This document shows positions 23,420 to 31,399 of a DNA stretch of 39,235 bases, in pieces (position 1 is the stretch's first letter; each line of letters opens with the position of its first letter). Source of the DNA: Aeromicrobium sp. CnD17-E (GTDB lineage: Bacteria > Actinomycetota > Actinomycetes > Propionibacteriales > Nocardioidaceae); contig NZ_JAMXRU010000020.1 in assembly GCF_024124745.1 (NCBI RefSeq), positions 1 through 39,235 of the forward strand, in the 5' to 3' direction. Made by a program: the position numbers and the translations under genes. Under the pieces are notes generated by a model, which was not told the DNA's origin, did not search any database, and worked only from the letters and a program-made list of their open reading frames with translations.

Positions 23420-24420
23420 CCGCTGCACTCGTCGACGTCCCCGTCCTCCAGGCCCCGCCGCGCCGTGCGCGGGTGTGGCGCTGGTTCGGCCGCTACGGCG
23501 CGCTCCTCGTGCTCGCGCTGCTCGTGGTCGGCACGAGCGCCCTGGAGCCGGAGACCTTCGCGACCTGGGACAACTTCATCAACATCCTCAACCAGAGCGC
23601 CCTGTCGGCGATCATCGCGATGGGCCTGACCTTCGCGCTCGTCACGGGGGAGTTCGACCTCAGCATCGGCAACGTGGCGAGCCTGTCGGGCGTGCTGGCG
23701 TGCACCGCGATGGTGAGCCACGACGTCTCGATCCCGGTGGCGTTCGGCCTGGCCGTGGTCATCGGCGCCGTGGTGGGCCTGGCGAACGGCCTGGTGGTCA
23801 CGCTGCTCAACGTGAACGCGCTCGTCGCGACGCTGGGCATCGGCACGGTCGCCGTCGGCGTCAACTACGCGGTCGCCGGTGGCCTGCCGGTCAGCCTGAC
23901 CGATCCCGCGCCGTTCATCCAGATCACGCTCGGGCGCTTCCTGGGCATCCCGTACCCGGTGTTCATCATGCTCGGGCTCGCCGCCGTCCTGTGGTTCGTG
24001 CTGAACCGCACCGTGCTCGGCCAGTCGATGCAGGCCGTGGGCGGCAACCCGGTGGCGGCCCAGCTGTCGGGCATCCGCGTCGACCGGGTCCGCGTCGTCG
24101 CGTTCGTCATCTGCGGCATCTGCGCCGCCCTGACGGGTCTCCTGCTCGCCTCGCGCACCGGCAGCGCGGCGGTCTCCGGCGGCGACACCTACCTGCTGGC
24201 CGCGTTCGCCGCGGCGTTCTTCGGCTCGGCGGTGCTCCGCGACGGGGAGTTCCACATCATCGGCACGCTCGTCGGCGTCATCACGGTCTCGGTCGGCTTC
24301 AACGCCATCGCGCTGATCGGTCTCGAGACCTACTGGCAGTACCTGTTCCAGGGTCTGCTGCTCATCCTCGGCGTCGGGGTCGGGTCGCTCGCCCGGCACC
24401 GGGCGGCGGCGGCGCACTGA
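23416..24420 (+). CDS. sugar-type ABC transporter permease
   Basis: Integral membrane permease of the RbsC/XylH family, with 334 residues and about 8-10 hydrophobic helices. Family segments include ALVTGEFDLSIGNVASLSGVL, NGLVVTLLNVNALVATLGIGTV and the coupling region VLGQSMQAVGGNPVAAQLSGIRVDRVR. A single permease gene implies a homodimer. The start overlaps the ATPase stop (ATGA). It is the last gene of the ligase operon; operator B lies 10 bp after its stop. Confidence 0.92.
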   Translation: MTAALVDVPVLQAPPRRARVWRWFGRYGALLVLALLVVGTSALEPETFATWDNFINILNQSALSAIIAMGLTFALVTGEFDLSIGNVASLSGVLACTAMVSHDVSIPVAFGLAVVIGAVVGLANGLVVTLLNVNALVATLGIGTVAVGVNYAVAGGLPVSLTDPAPFIQITLGRFLGIPYPVFIMLGLAAVLWFVLNRTVLGQSMQAVGGNPVAAQLSGIRVDRVRVVAFVICGICAALTGLLLASRTGSAAVSGGDTYLLAAFAAAFFGSAVLRDGEFHIIGTLVGVITVSVGFNAIALIGLETYWQYLFQGLLLILGVGVGSLARHRAAAAH

Positions 24421-24429
24421 CACACTTTC

Positions 24430-24449
24430 TGAACTTGAACTCGGATTCA
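24430..24449. promoter_or_regulatory. operator B of the shared regulon (enoyl-CoA hydratase operon)
   Basis: TGAACTTGAACTCGGATTCA matches operator A at 17 of 20 positions. It ends 16 bp before the ATG of the enoyl-CoA hydratase gene, in a gap of only 45 bp, so a bound repressor would block the start of that transcript. It shows that the downstream operon has its own promoter besides any read-through from the transporter genes. Confidence 0.75.
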
Positions 24450-24465
24450 TGTTAGGATGACGACC

Positions 24466-25275
24466 ATGACGGACCGGCCCGCAGCCCAGCGCGAGGAGCT
24501 CGTGCTCGCGGAGCGCCACGGCGGCGTCCTGCTGCTGACGCTGCACCGCCCCGAGCGGCTCAACGCGTGGACGAACGCCCTGGAGGACGCCTACTACGGC
24601 ACCCTGCTCGAGGCCGACGCCGACCCCGACGTCCGCGCGATCGTGGTCACGGGCGCCGGTCGTGGCTTCTGCGCCGGCGCCGACATGGACGACCTCGCCG
24701 GGGTGGGCGAGGCCACCGACGAGCAGATCGACCGTCCGCACCCGCGGCACCTGCCGCTCACGCTGCGGACCCCCCTGGTCGCCGCCGTGAACGGTGCCGC
24801 CGCCGGGCTCGGGATGGTCGAGGCGCTCTACGCCGACGTACGGTTCGCCTCGCCCCGAGCCGTCTTCCTCACCGCCTTCGCCCAGCGCGGGCTGGTGGCC
24901 GAGTACGGCATGGCCTGGCTGCTGCCGCGGCTCGTCGGGCACGGCCGGGCGAGCGACCTGCTGCTCTCCGGACGGCGGGTCGACGGCGAGGAGGCCGCCC
25001 GCATCGGCCTCGTCGAGCACCTCGTGCCCGCCGACGAGCTCGTCGAGCGCGCCGTCGCCTACGCCCAGGGCCTCGCGGCGTCCTGCTCCCCGTGGTCGAT
25101 GGCCACGATCAAGACCCAGCTGCTGCTCGACGCCGAGCGCGGCTTCGCCGAGTCGGTGCGGTCGGCCGACACCCTGATGCGCGAGTCCTTCCGGGGCTCC
25201 GACGTCGCCGAGGGTGTCGCCAGCTTCACCGAGCGGCGCCCCCCGGTGTTCGCACCGCTGACGAAGGAGATCTGA
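24466..25275 (+). CDS. enoyl-CoA hydratase/isomerase family protein
   Basis: Crotonase-fold protein of 269 residues. The first oxyanion-hole segment is GAGRGFCAGADMDDL (64-78) and the second is VNGAAAGLGM (108-117). The usual catalytic Glu of the second segment (ALGGGCE in hydratases) is replaced by Met here, while a Glu is available in GLVAEYG (E146). It may thus be an isomerase or a hydratase variant. The ATG at 24466 has AGGA 8 nt upstream and is preferred over 24457. It opens the operon with the ACAD11-like dehydrogenase, whose start overlaps its stop. Expected substrate: the enoyl-CoA made by that dehydrogenase. Confidence 0.87.
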   Translation: MTDRPAAQREELVLAERHGGVLLLTLHRPERLNAWTNALEDAYYGTLLEADADPDVRAIVVTGAGRGFCAGADMDDLAGVGEATDEQIDRPHPRHLPLTLRTPLVAAVNGAAAGLGMVEALYADVRFASPRAVFLTAFAQRGLVAEYGMAWLLPRLVGHGRASDLLLSGRRVDGEEAARIGLVEHLVPADELVERAVAYAQGLAASCSPWSMATIKTQLLLDAERGFAESVRSADTLMRESFRGSDVAEGVASFTERRPPVFAPLTKEI

Positions 25276-26510
25276 TGGAGTTCGCACCGAGCCAGAGGTC
25301 CGTGGAGTACCAGGAGAAGCTCCTGGAGTTCATGGACGACTACATCTACCCCGCCGAGTCCATCTACGCGGCGCAGATGGCGGAGTCGGGCAACCCGAAC
25401 TTCCACCCGCCGATCCTGGAGGAGCTCAAGACCGAGGCGCGCAAGCGCGGCCTCTGGAACCTCTTCCACCCGCACGAGCGCGAGGACTGGGGCTCGCCCG
25501 GTCTGAGCAACCTCGACTACGCGCCGCTCGCCGAGATCACCGGCCGCAGCCCCTACATCGCTCCCGAGGCCATCAACTGCAACGCCCCCGACACCGGCAA
25601 CATGGAGGTGCTCGAGCTCTTCGGCACCGAGGAGCACAAGGAGAGGTGGCTCAAGCCGCTGCTCGCCGGCGAGATCAACTCGGCCTTCTGCATGACCGAG
25701 CCCGAGGTCGCCAGCTCCGACGCCACGAACGTGCAGCTGCGGATGGACGCCGACGGCGACGAGTACGTGCTCAACGGACGCAAGTGGTTCGCCTCGAACG
25801 CGCTGCACGCGAACTGCAAGGTGCTCATCGTCATGGGCAAGACGAATGTCGACGCCGCGACCCACCGTCAGCAGTCGATGATGGTCGTCCCGCTCGACAC
25901 CCCCGGCATCACGATCGTCCGCGGTCTGCCGGTCTTCGGCTACATGGACCGCGAGGGCCACGCCGAGATCCTGTTCGAGGACGTGCGGGTGCCCAAGACG
26001 GCGCTGCTGGCGGGCGAGGGCGACGGCTTCATGATCAGCCAGGCCCGCCTCGGGCCCGGCCGCATCCACCACTGCATGCGCTCCATCGGCATGGCCGAGC
26101 GTGCGCTCGACCTCATGATCCAGCGGGCGCAGAGCCGCGTCACCTTCGGCGAGCCGGTCGCGAACCGCTCCAACATCCAGGACTGGATCGCCGAGGCGCG
26201 CATCGAGATCGAGATGATCCGTCTGCTGACGCTCAAGACCGCGTGGCTGATGGACACGGTCGGCAACCAGAAGGCGCGCGTGGAGATCGCAGCCATCAAG
26301 GTCGCGGCGCCGCAGGTGGCGCTGAAGATCATCGACCGGGCCATCCAGGTGCACGGTGGCGGCGGGATCACCGACGACTTCCCGCTCGCCAGCTTCTACG
26401 CCCACCAGCGCACGCTGCGCCTGGCCGACGGCCCCGACGAGGTGCACAAGCGCACGCTCGCGCAGGTCGAGCTGCGGCGCATCGACGCGGACTGGAACAA
26501 GAAGAAGTGA
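25275..26510 (+). CDS. acyl-CoA dehydrogenase, ACAD10/ACAD11-like
   Basis: The 411-residue flavoprotein closely follows the C-terminal domain of ACAD11: GLWNLFHP (59-66), NCNAPDTGNMEVLELFG (101-117), CMTEPEVASSDATN (139-152), RLGPGRIHHCMR (258-269), AERALDLM (274-281) and LADGPDEVHKRTLAQVEL (383-400). Where classical enzymes carry the catalytic Glu of YEG, it has ADG (Asp385), as in ACAD10/11. Members with kinase partners convert 4-phosphoacyl-CoA to enoyl-CoA, letting 4-hydroxy acids enter beta-oxidation. The APH kinase and HAD protein of the same system are nearby. The ATG overlaps the hydratase stop and has GAAGGAG upstream. Confidence 0.93.
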   Translation: MEFAPSQRSVEYQEKLLEFMDDYIYPAESIYAAQMAESGNPNFHPPILEELKTEARKRGLWNLFHPHEREDWGSPGLSNLDYAPLAEITGRSPYIAPEAINCNAPDTGNMEVLELFGTEEHKERWLKPLLAGEINSAFCMTEPEVASSDATNVQLRMDADGDEYVLNGRKWFASNALHANCKVLIVMGKTNVDAATHRQQSMMVVPLDTPGITIVRGLPVFGYMDREGHAEILFEDVRVPKTALLAGEGDGFMISQARLGPGRIHHCMRSIGMAERALDLMIQRAQSRVTFGEPVANRSNIQDWIAEARIEIEMIRLLTLKTAWLMDTVGNQKARVEIAAIKVAAPQVALKIIDRAIQVHGGGGITDDFPLASFYAHQRTLRLADGPDEVHKRTLAQVELRRIDADWNKKK

Positions 26511-27286
26511 CCGGCTCGCTCGACGGGCGCACCGCGATCGTCACCGGGGCGTCCCGCGGCATCGGCCTCGCCGCCGCCGCGGCCCTGCACGACGCGGGCG
26601 CGAACGTCGTGCTCACGGCGCGGACGGAGGAGGCGGCCGCCGAGGCCGCCGCCTCCGTCGGCCCGCGGGCGATGGGCGTCGGCGCGCACGTGACCGACGA
26701 GGACCTCGCGCGCGCCTGCGTCGACCGCACGGTGGAACGCTTCGGCAGCGTCGACGTGCTCGTGAACAACGCGGGCACGAACCCGGCCTACGGGCCCGTG
26801 CTGCGGCAGGACCACGGACGGTTCGCCAAGACGCTCGACGTCAACCTCTGGGGCCCGATCCTCTGGTCGCGGCTCGTGGTCGACGCCTGGATGGGCGAGC
26901 ACGGCGGGTCGATCGTCAACACCGCCTCCATCGGTGGGCTGTCGGTCGGCCCCGACCTGGGCGTCTACCACGTGTCGAAGGCGGCGCTGATCCACCTGAC
27001 CAAGCAGCTCGCGATCGAGCTGGGCCCCACCATCCGGGTCAACGCCGTCGCGCCGGGCGTGGTGCGCACGCGCCTCGCGGAGGCGCTCTGGAAGGAGCAC
27101 GAGGCCGCCGTCGACGAGCGCACCCCGCTCGGGCGCATCGGCGAGCCCGCCGACGTCGGCGCGTCCATCGCGTTCCTCGCGTCGCCCTCCGCGTCGTGGA
27201 TCACCGGCGAGACCCTGGTCATCGACGGCGGCCAGATGATCGGCGCGGGCGCGGCCCTCGACCGGCTCGCGGCCCAGGGCGGCTGA
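26507..27286 (+). CDS. short-chain dehydrogenase/reductase (FabG-like)
   Basis: Classical SDR of 259 residues: TGASRGIG (13-20), NNAG (87-90), catalytic S141, Y154 and K158 in YHVSK, then RVNAVAPGVVRTRLAE and the C-terminal SPSASWITGETLVIDGGQ. The basic residue after TGAS and the TAR end of strand 2 suggest NADP(H). The GTG at 26507 overlaps the dehydrogenase stop. In levulinate-type clusters the SDR (LvaD) interconverts 4-keto- and 4-hydroxyacyl-CoA; a 3-hydroxyacyl-CoA dehydrogenase role is the other option. The context between ACAD and kinase favours the former, but this is inference. Confidence 0.9.
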   Translation: MTGSLDGRTAIVTGASRGIGLAAAAALHDAGANVVLTARTEEAAAEAAASVGPRAMGVGAHVTDEDLARACVDRTVERFGSVDVLVNNAGTNPAYGPVLRQDHGRFAKTLDVNLWGPILWSRLVVDAWMGEHGGSIVNTASIGGLSVGPDLGVYHVSKAALIHLTKQLAIELGPTIRVNAVAPGVVRTRLAEALWKEHEAAVDERTPLGRIGEPADVGASIAFLASPSASWITGETLVIDGGQMIGAGAALDRLAAQGG

Positions 27287-27287
27287 C

Positions 27288-28361
27288 GTGACCACGACCG
27301 ACCCCCGCCAGGCCACGGACGCCCCGGCCCTGGACCTCGCGGTGCTGGCTGGGTTGCTCCGTGCCGACGGCCTCGAGGTGGACGGCGTGCTCGGTGCCGT
27401 CCGTGTCGGCCGCGGGCAGTCCAACCTGACCTACCTGGTGTCCGACGAGGGCGGGCACCGGTGGATCGTGCGCCGTCCGCCACGGGGCGAGCTGCTCGCG
27501 TCGGCGCACGACGTGCTGCGCGAGCACCGGATCCTCGCGGCGCTGGGCGACACGTCCGTCCCGGTCCCGCGGGTGCTCGGCCGCTACGTCGACCCGACGC
27601 TCGCCGAGACGCCGGTCGTCGTGATGGAGCACGTCGACGGCCTCGTGGTCGACCGCGAGGAGACCGCCCACGAGCTCGACACGTCGCTGCGCGCGGCCAT
27701 CGGACCGTCGCTCGCCCGGACGCTCGCTGCCGTGCACGAGGTCGACGTCGACGAGGTGGGCCTCGGTGACCTCGCCTCGCGGGCGCCCTACGCGCAGCGC
27801 CAGCTGAAGCGATGGTCGCGCCAGTGGGAGGCCTCGCGCACGCGGGACCTGCCGCGCCTGGACGCGATGACCGAGCTGCTGCGTCGGCGGGCCCCGGAAC
27901 CGTCGTCCCACGACGGCCGCACGGTCGCGCTCGTGCACGGCGACTTCCACCTGCGCAACGTCATCCTCGACCCGGACCTCGGCGACGTGCGTGCCGTGCT
28001 CGACTGGGAGCTCAGCACGCTCGGCGACCCGCTCGCCGACATCGGCAGCCTGCTCGCCTACTGGCCCGAGGAGGGCGACGGGCCGACGCTGATGTTCGCG
28101 GCGTCGGCACGGCCGGGCTTCGCCACCCGCGAGCAGCTGGCCACCACCTACCTGGAGGCGTCGGGCCGCGACCGCGCCGACCTCGACTACTGGCACGCGC
28201 TGGGGCTCTGGAAGATCGCCGTCATCGCCGAGGGCGTCCTGCGTCGGGCGCTCGACGACCCGCGCAACGCCGCCGACGGCGGGCCACCGGCCCCCGAGGC
28301 GATCGAGCAGCTCGTGGAGCGCGCCTGGGCGGTCGCCGAGACCGCCGGGCTCGACCGTTGA
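27288..28361 (+). CDS. APH-fold phosphotransferase, ACAD11 kinase-domain-like
   Basis: The 357-residue protein has the aminoglycoside phosphotransferase/choline kinase fold. It carries the nucleotide-loop segment GRGQSNLTYLV (41-51), VRRPPRGELLASAHDVLREHRIL (61-83), catalytic VHGDFHLRNVILDP (HGD 217-219, N224) and metal-binding LDWELSTLGDPLADIG (239-253). The same strings mark the N-terminal kinase domain of ACAD11 and LvaA-type kinases rather than antibiotic-resistance enzymes. Expected role: phosphorylate the 4-hydroxyl of a hydroxyacyl-CoA so that the neighbouring dehydrogenase can eliminate phosphate. The GTG start lies 1 bp after the SDR stop. Confidence 0.9.
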   Translation: MTTTDPRQATDAPALDLAVLAGLLRADGLEVDGVLGAVRVGRGQSNLTYLVSDEGGHRWIVRRPPRGELLASAHDVLREHRILAALGDTSVPVPRVLGRYVDPTLAETPVVVMEHVDGLVVDREETAHELDTSLRAAIGPSLARTLAAVHEVDVDEVGLGDLASRAPYAQRQLKRWSRQWEASRTRDLPRLDAMTELLRRRAPEPSSHDGRTVALVHGDFHLRNVILDPDLGDVRAVLDWELSTLGDPLADIGSLLAYWPEEGDGPTLMFAASARPGFATREQLATTYLEASGRDRADLDYWHALGLWKIAVIAEGVLRRALDDPRNAADGGPPAPEAIEQLVERAWAVAETAGLDR

Positions 28362-28395
28362 CCACCACCGACCCGCACGCACCGAAGGAGCAGAC

Positions 28396-29352
28396 ATGAC
28401 CGAGACGCCGTACGTGGGCGACTTCCTGAAGGACTCGCCCAGGAACTGGGGCAAGTGGGGGCCGGACGACGAGGTCGGCTCGCTGAACTACCTGACGAGA
28501 GCCGAGGTGCTGCGCGGCGTGGCCGAGGTCCGCTCCGGGGAGGTGTTCACCCTGCAGGTGCGCATGGGCGACCCGGCGGGCGACCCGGTGTGGCCCGGCC
28601 GTGAGGGCATCCAGCGCTCCAACGTGATGGACGAGGGCTTCTTCCAGCGCGGCGAGGGTGTGGAGACGCCCGGCGGCGCGCACTACTCCGACGACGTCGC
28701 GACGATGTACCTGCAGGCGTCGACGCAGTACGACTCCCTCGGCCACGTCTGGTACGACGGGCAGATCTGGAACGGCTACGACGCCACCACCACCGACGGC
28801 GCGATGCAGAAGGCGTCGGTGCTGCCGATCGCCGAGCGCGGCGTGGTCGGGCGCGGCGTGCTGCTCGACGTGGCCCGGCACCGCGGCAAGGCCGCGCTCG
28901 ACAAGGGCGAGACGTTCACCCACGAGGACCTGCTCGACGTCGCCCGCGCGCAGGGCTGCACGATCGAGAAGCACGACGTGCTGGTCGTCCGCACCGGCTT
29001 CATCGGCTCGTTCTACCGTCAGTCCGCCGAGGAGTTCTACGACGGCTTCCTCGAGCCCGGCCTGACCTACAGCCCGGAGCTCGTGCAGTGGTTCCAGGAC
29101 ATGGAGATCCCGAACCTCGTCACCGACACCATCGCCAACGAGGTCACGGTGGAGCCGTCGTCGGGCGTGACCCTGCCGCTGCACAGCGCGCTCATGCGCA
29201 ACCTCGGGGTGGCGTTCACCGAGATCGCGTGGCTCGAGGACCTCGCGGCAGCGTGCGCCGCCGACGAGCGCTGGACCTTCCTCTACACCGCCGCGCCGCT
29301 CAAGATCGTGAGCGGCACCGGCGCCCCCGTGAACCCGGTCGTCGTGCGATGA
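28396..29352 (+). CDS. cyclase-family protein (kynurenine formamidase-like fold), altered metal motif
   Basis: The 318-residue putative cyclase/metal-dependent amidase is related to kynurenine formamidase. The fold's HxGTHxDxxxH metal motif appears as ASTQYDSLGHVWYDG (about 115-129): Gln replaces the second His, while Asp and the last His remain. WNGYD and FTEIAWLEDLAAACAADERWTFLYTAAPLKI are typical of the actinobacterial subgroup. The start has AAGGAG upstream. It could open a lactone, ester or amide ring in the pathway, complementing the phosphotriesterase-like lactonase, but no substrate is evident. Its stop overlaps the next ATG. Confidence 0.82.
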   Translation: MTETPYVGDFLKDSPRNWGKWGPDDEVGSLNYLTRAEVLRGVAEVRSGEVFTLQVRMGDPAGDPVWPGREGIQRSNVMDEGFFQRGEGVETPGGAHYSDDVATMYLQASTQYDSLGHVWYDGQIWNGYDATTTDGAMQKASVLPIAERGVVGRGVLLDVARHRGKAALDKGETFTHEDLLDVARAQGCTIEKHDVLVVRTGFIGSFYRQSAEEFYDGFLEPGLTYSPELVQWFQDMEIPNLVTDTIANEVTVEPSSGVTLPLHSALMRNLGVAFTEIAWLEDLAAACAADERWTFLYTAAPLKIVSGTGAPVNPVVVR

Positions 29353-29657
29353 GCGCGCTCGACGTCGTGGCGACCCTCGAGGCCCAGGAGGGTCGCGGCG
29401 ACGAGCTCGTCGCCGTGCTGCGGGCCTCGCTCGCGACGGTCCGGGTCGAGGACGGGTGCCTGCGCTACGACCTGCACCGGGTCAGGCGCCGGCCCGACGA
29501 GGTGGTCATGGTGGAACGTTGGGCGTCGGTCGACGCGCTGAAGGCGCACGGCGCCGCCGAGCACTTCCAGCGGACCTCGGCCCAGCTCGCCGACCTGCTC
29601 GCCGCGCCGCCGGTGGTGCGGGTGCTCGAGGCGGTCGACGTCGCGGACGGCGCATGA
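29349..29657 (+). CDS. small ABM-domain protein (antibiotic biosynthesis monooxygenase-like)
   Basis: The 102-residue dimeric alpha/beta-barrel-type protein has the ABM pattern DVVATLEAQEGRGDELVAVLRASLATVRVEDGCLRYDLHR ... DEVVMVERWASVDALKAHGAAEHFQ. Such proteins act as quinol monooxygenases, heme-degrading enzymes or auxiliary folds with no redox activity. The start overlaps the cyclase-family stop (ATGA); it is the last gene before a hairpin terminator. Its role in this pathway is unknown. LvaB, the small partner of the levulinate kinase, is not recognisable in the window. Confidence 0.75.
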   Translation: MSALDVVATLEAQEGRGDELVAVLRASLATVRVEDGCLRYDLHRVRRRPDEVVMVERWASVDALKAHGAAEHFQRTSAQLADLLAAPPVVRVLEAVDVADGA

Positions 29658-29664
29658 GCGAGGA

Positions 29665-29689
29665 GGCGGCCCGGCTCGGCCGGGCCGCC
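29665..29689 (+). terminator. hairpin terminator between the hydratase operon and the TetR gene
   Basis: A perfect 11-bp stem, GGCGGCCCGGC (29665-29675) and its complement (29679-29689), with a 3-nt loop followed by TT, lies 8 bp after the stop of the ABM-domain gene. It should separate the catabolic operon from the TetR gene 36 bp further on. Confidence 0.75.
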
Positions 29690-29724
29690 TTGCACCTCGG
29701 ACCCTCGTTCGTTAGAACAGCACC

Positions 29725-30396
29725 ATGACCGACAGATCCGCGGCGGAGCGCCTCGACGAGGTGCCGGCCCTCGCGGACACCTCGGGCATGAAGGAGCCGC
29801 CCACCACGGCACGTGGTGTGCGCACCCGTGCCGCCCTGGTGGCCGCCGCCCGCACCGTCTTCGAGCGCGACGGGTTCCTGGCGTCGCGGCTCACCGACAT
29901 CACCGCCGAGGCGAAGTGCTCCATCGGCACCTTCTACACCTACTTCACCTCCAAGGAGGAGGTGTTCACGGCCGTGCTCGAGGCGGCCCAGGACGACATG
30001 CTGCACCCGGGGATGCCCCGCGTCGACGACGCCGACGACCCGGTCGCCGTGATCGAGGCCAGCAACCGCGCCTACTTCGAGACGTACAAGCGCAACGGTC
30101 GGCTGATGCGGCTCCAGGAGCAGGTGGCGACGATCGACGAGGACTTCCGTCGGCGCCGGCTCGAACGCGGCGAGGCGTTCGCCCGGCGCAACGCGAAGAG
30201 CATCGAGAAGCTCCAGCAGGACGGTCGCGTCGACGCCACCCTCGACCCGATGATGACCTCGCGCGCCCTCTCGGGCATGGTGAGCCGGCTGGCCTACTCG
30301 AGCTTCGCGCTGGGTGAGGACTGGCCCGTCGACGACCTCGTCGAGACGTCGACCCGGCTGTGGGCCAACGCCCTCGGACTCACGACTCCCCGCTGA
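29725..30396 (+). CDS. TetR-family regulator, probable controller of the regulon
   Basis: The 223-residue protein has a helix-turn-helix at about 30-76 (RTRAALVAAARTVFERDGFLASRLTDITAEAKCSIGTFYTYFTSKEEVF), the standard TetR N-domain, preceded by an unusually long 28-residue leader. An in-frame ATG at 29788 would remove 21 of these residues; neither start has a good ribosome site. The C-terminal ligand domain resembles regulators of acyl-CoA metabolism. It has no copy of the 20-bp operator directly upstream, only a weak GTTC-N4-GAAC at 29707-29718. It is embedded among the four operator-bearing units and is convergent with the reductase gene (1-bp gap). Confidence 0.88.
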   Translation: MTDRSAAERLDEVPALADTSGMKEPPTTARGVRTRAALVAAARTVFERDGFLASRLTDITAEAKCSIGTFYTYFTSKEEVFTAVLEAAQDDMLHPGMPRVDDADDPVAVIEASNRAYFETYKRNGRLMRLQEQVATIDEDFRRRRLERGEAFARRNAKSIEKLQQDGRVDATLDPMMTSRALSGMVSRLAYSSFALGEDWPVDDLVETSTRLWANALGLTTPR

Positions 30397-30397
30397 G

Positions 30398-31399
30398 TCA
30401 GAGCTCGAGCACCAGCTTGCCGGTGTTCCCGCCGTCGAACAGCATGAGCAGCGTGTCCCCGAAGGCGTCCACGCCGCCGCGCACCACGGTCTCGCGCGCC
30501 ACGAGCGAGCCGTCACGCAGCCGAGCCGAGAGGTCGGCGATCGCCTCGGGATAGCGGTCCTCGTAGTCGAAGACCACGAAGCCGGTCATCGAGGCCCGGT
30601 TGACGAGCAGCGACATGTAGTGCGCCGGGCCGGGGGCCGGCTCCGTGGCGTTGTACGTGGAGATCGCGCCGCAGAGCGCGATGCGCGCGCCGCGACGCAA
30701 CGTGCGCAGCGCGCTGTCGAGCACCTCGCCGCCGACGTTGTCGAAGTAGACGTCGACGCCACCCGGCGCGACGGCGCGCACGGCGCGGTGCACGGCTCCC
30801 TCGCGGTAGTCGATCGCGGCGTCGAACCCCAGCTCCTCGGTGAGCCAGCGCGTCTTCTCCGGGCCGCCGGCGACGCCGATCACACGGCAGCCGTGCGCCT
30901 TGGCGAGCTGGCCGACCACGCTGCCGACGGCTCCGGCTGCCCCGGAGACGAGCACGGTCTCCCCGGGCTGCGCTCGGGCGACGTCGAACAGGCCGAACCA
31001 GGCCGTGAGACCGGGCATGCTGAGTGCGCCGAGCCACGTGGGAGCCGGGGCGGCGTCGAGGTCGACGGGGGAGAGGTCGCTGCCGCGCACGACGGCGTGG
31101 TCGGCCACGCCGGTGAGACCGCTGACGGCGTCGCCGACCGCGTGCTCGCGCGAGCGGGACTCCAGGACCGTGCCGACGCCGAACGCGCGCATGACCTCGC
31201 CGACGCCGACGGGCGGCACGTAGGAGCGGACGTCGTTCAACCAGCCGCGCATGGCGGGGTCGAGGGACAGGTGCGTCACGCGGACCAGCACCTCGCCGTC
31301 GCCGAGCGCGGGGAGCTCGGAGTCGACCACGTCCCAGGTGTCGGCGTCGGGCAGTCCGACGGGGCGGGCGCGCAGGCGGACCTGCCGTGCGACGGTCAT
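30398..31399 (-). CDS. NADP-dependent alkene/ketone reductase (MDR family, prostaglandin reductase-like)
   Basis: Medium-chain reductase without zinc, 333 residues, of the leukotriene B4 dehydrogenase/CurA type. It opens RQVRLRARPVGLPDADTWDVVDSELP, then THLSLDPAMRGWLND, the cofactor fold VSGAAGAVGSVVGQLAKAHGCRVIG, and YFDNVGGEVLDSAL. Such enzymes reduce activated double bonds of enals and enones with NADPH. Its ATG overlaps the stop of the MaoC gene (ATGA), so the two form an operon driven from operator C. A step in saturating an unsaturated intermediate is possible; the substrate is not shown. Confidence 0.88.
   Translation of the reverse strand: MTVARQVRLRARPVGLPDADTWDVVDSELPALGDGEVLVRVTHLSLDPAMRGWLNDVRSYVPPVGVGEVMRAFGVGTVLESRSREHAVGDAVSGLTGVADHAVVRGSDLSPVDLDAAPAPTWLGALSMPGLTAWFGLFDVARAQPGETVLVSGAAGAVGSVVGQLAKAHGCRVIGVAGGPEKTRWLTEELGFDAAIDYREGAVHRAVRAVAPGGVDVYFDNVGGEVLDSALRTLRRGARIALCGAISTYNATEPAPGPAHYMSLLVNRASMTGFVVFDYEDRYPEAIADLSARLRDGSLVARETVVRGGVDAFGDTLLMLFDGGNTGKLVLEL

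Noticed and set aside
27288-28361. Aminoglycoside resistance gene
   Set aside because: The fold is shared, but motif strings and neighbours match ACAD11-type kinases, and no resistance context is present.
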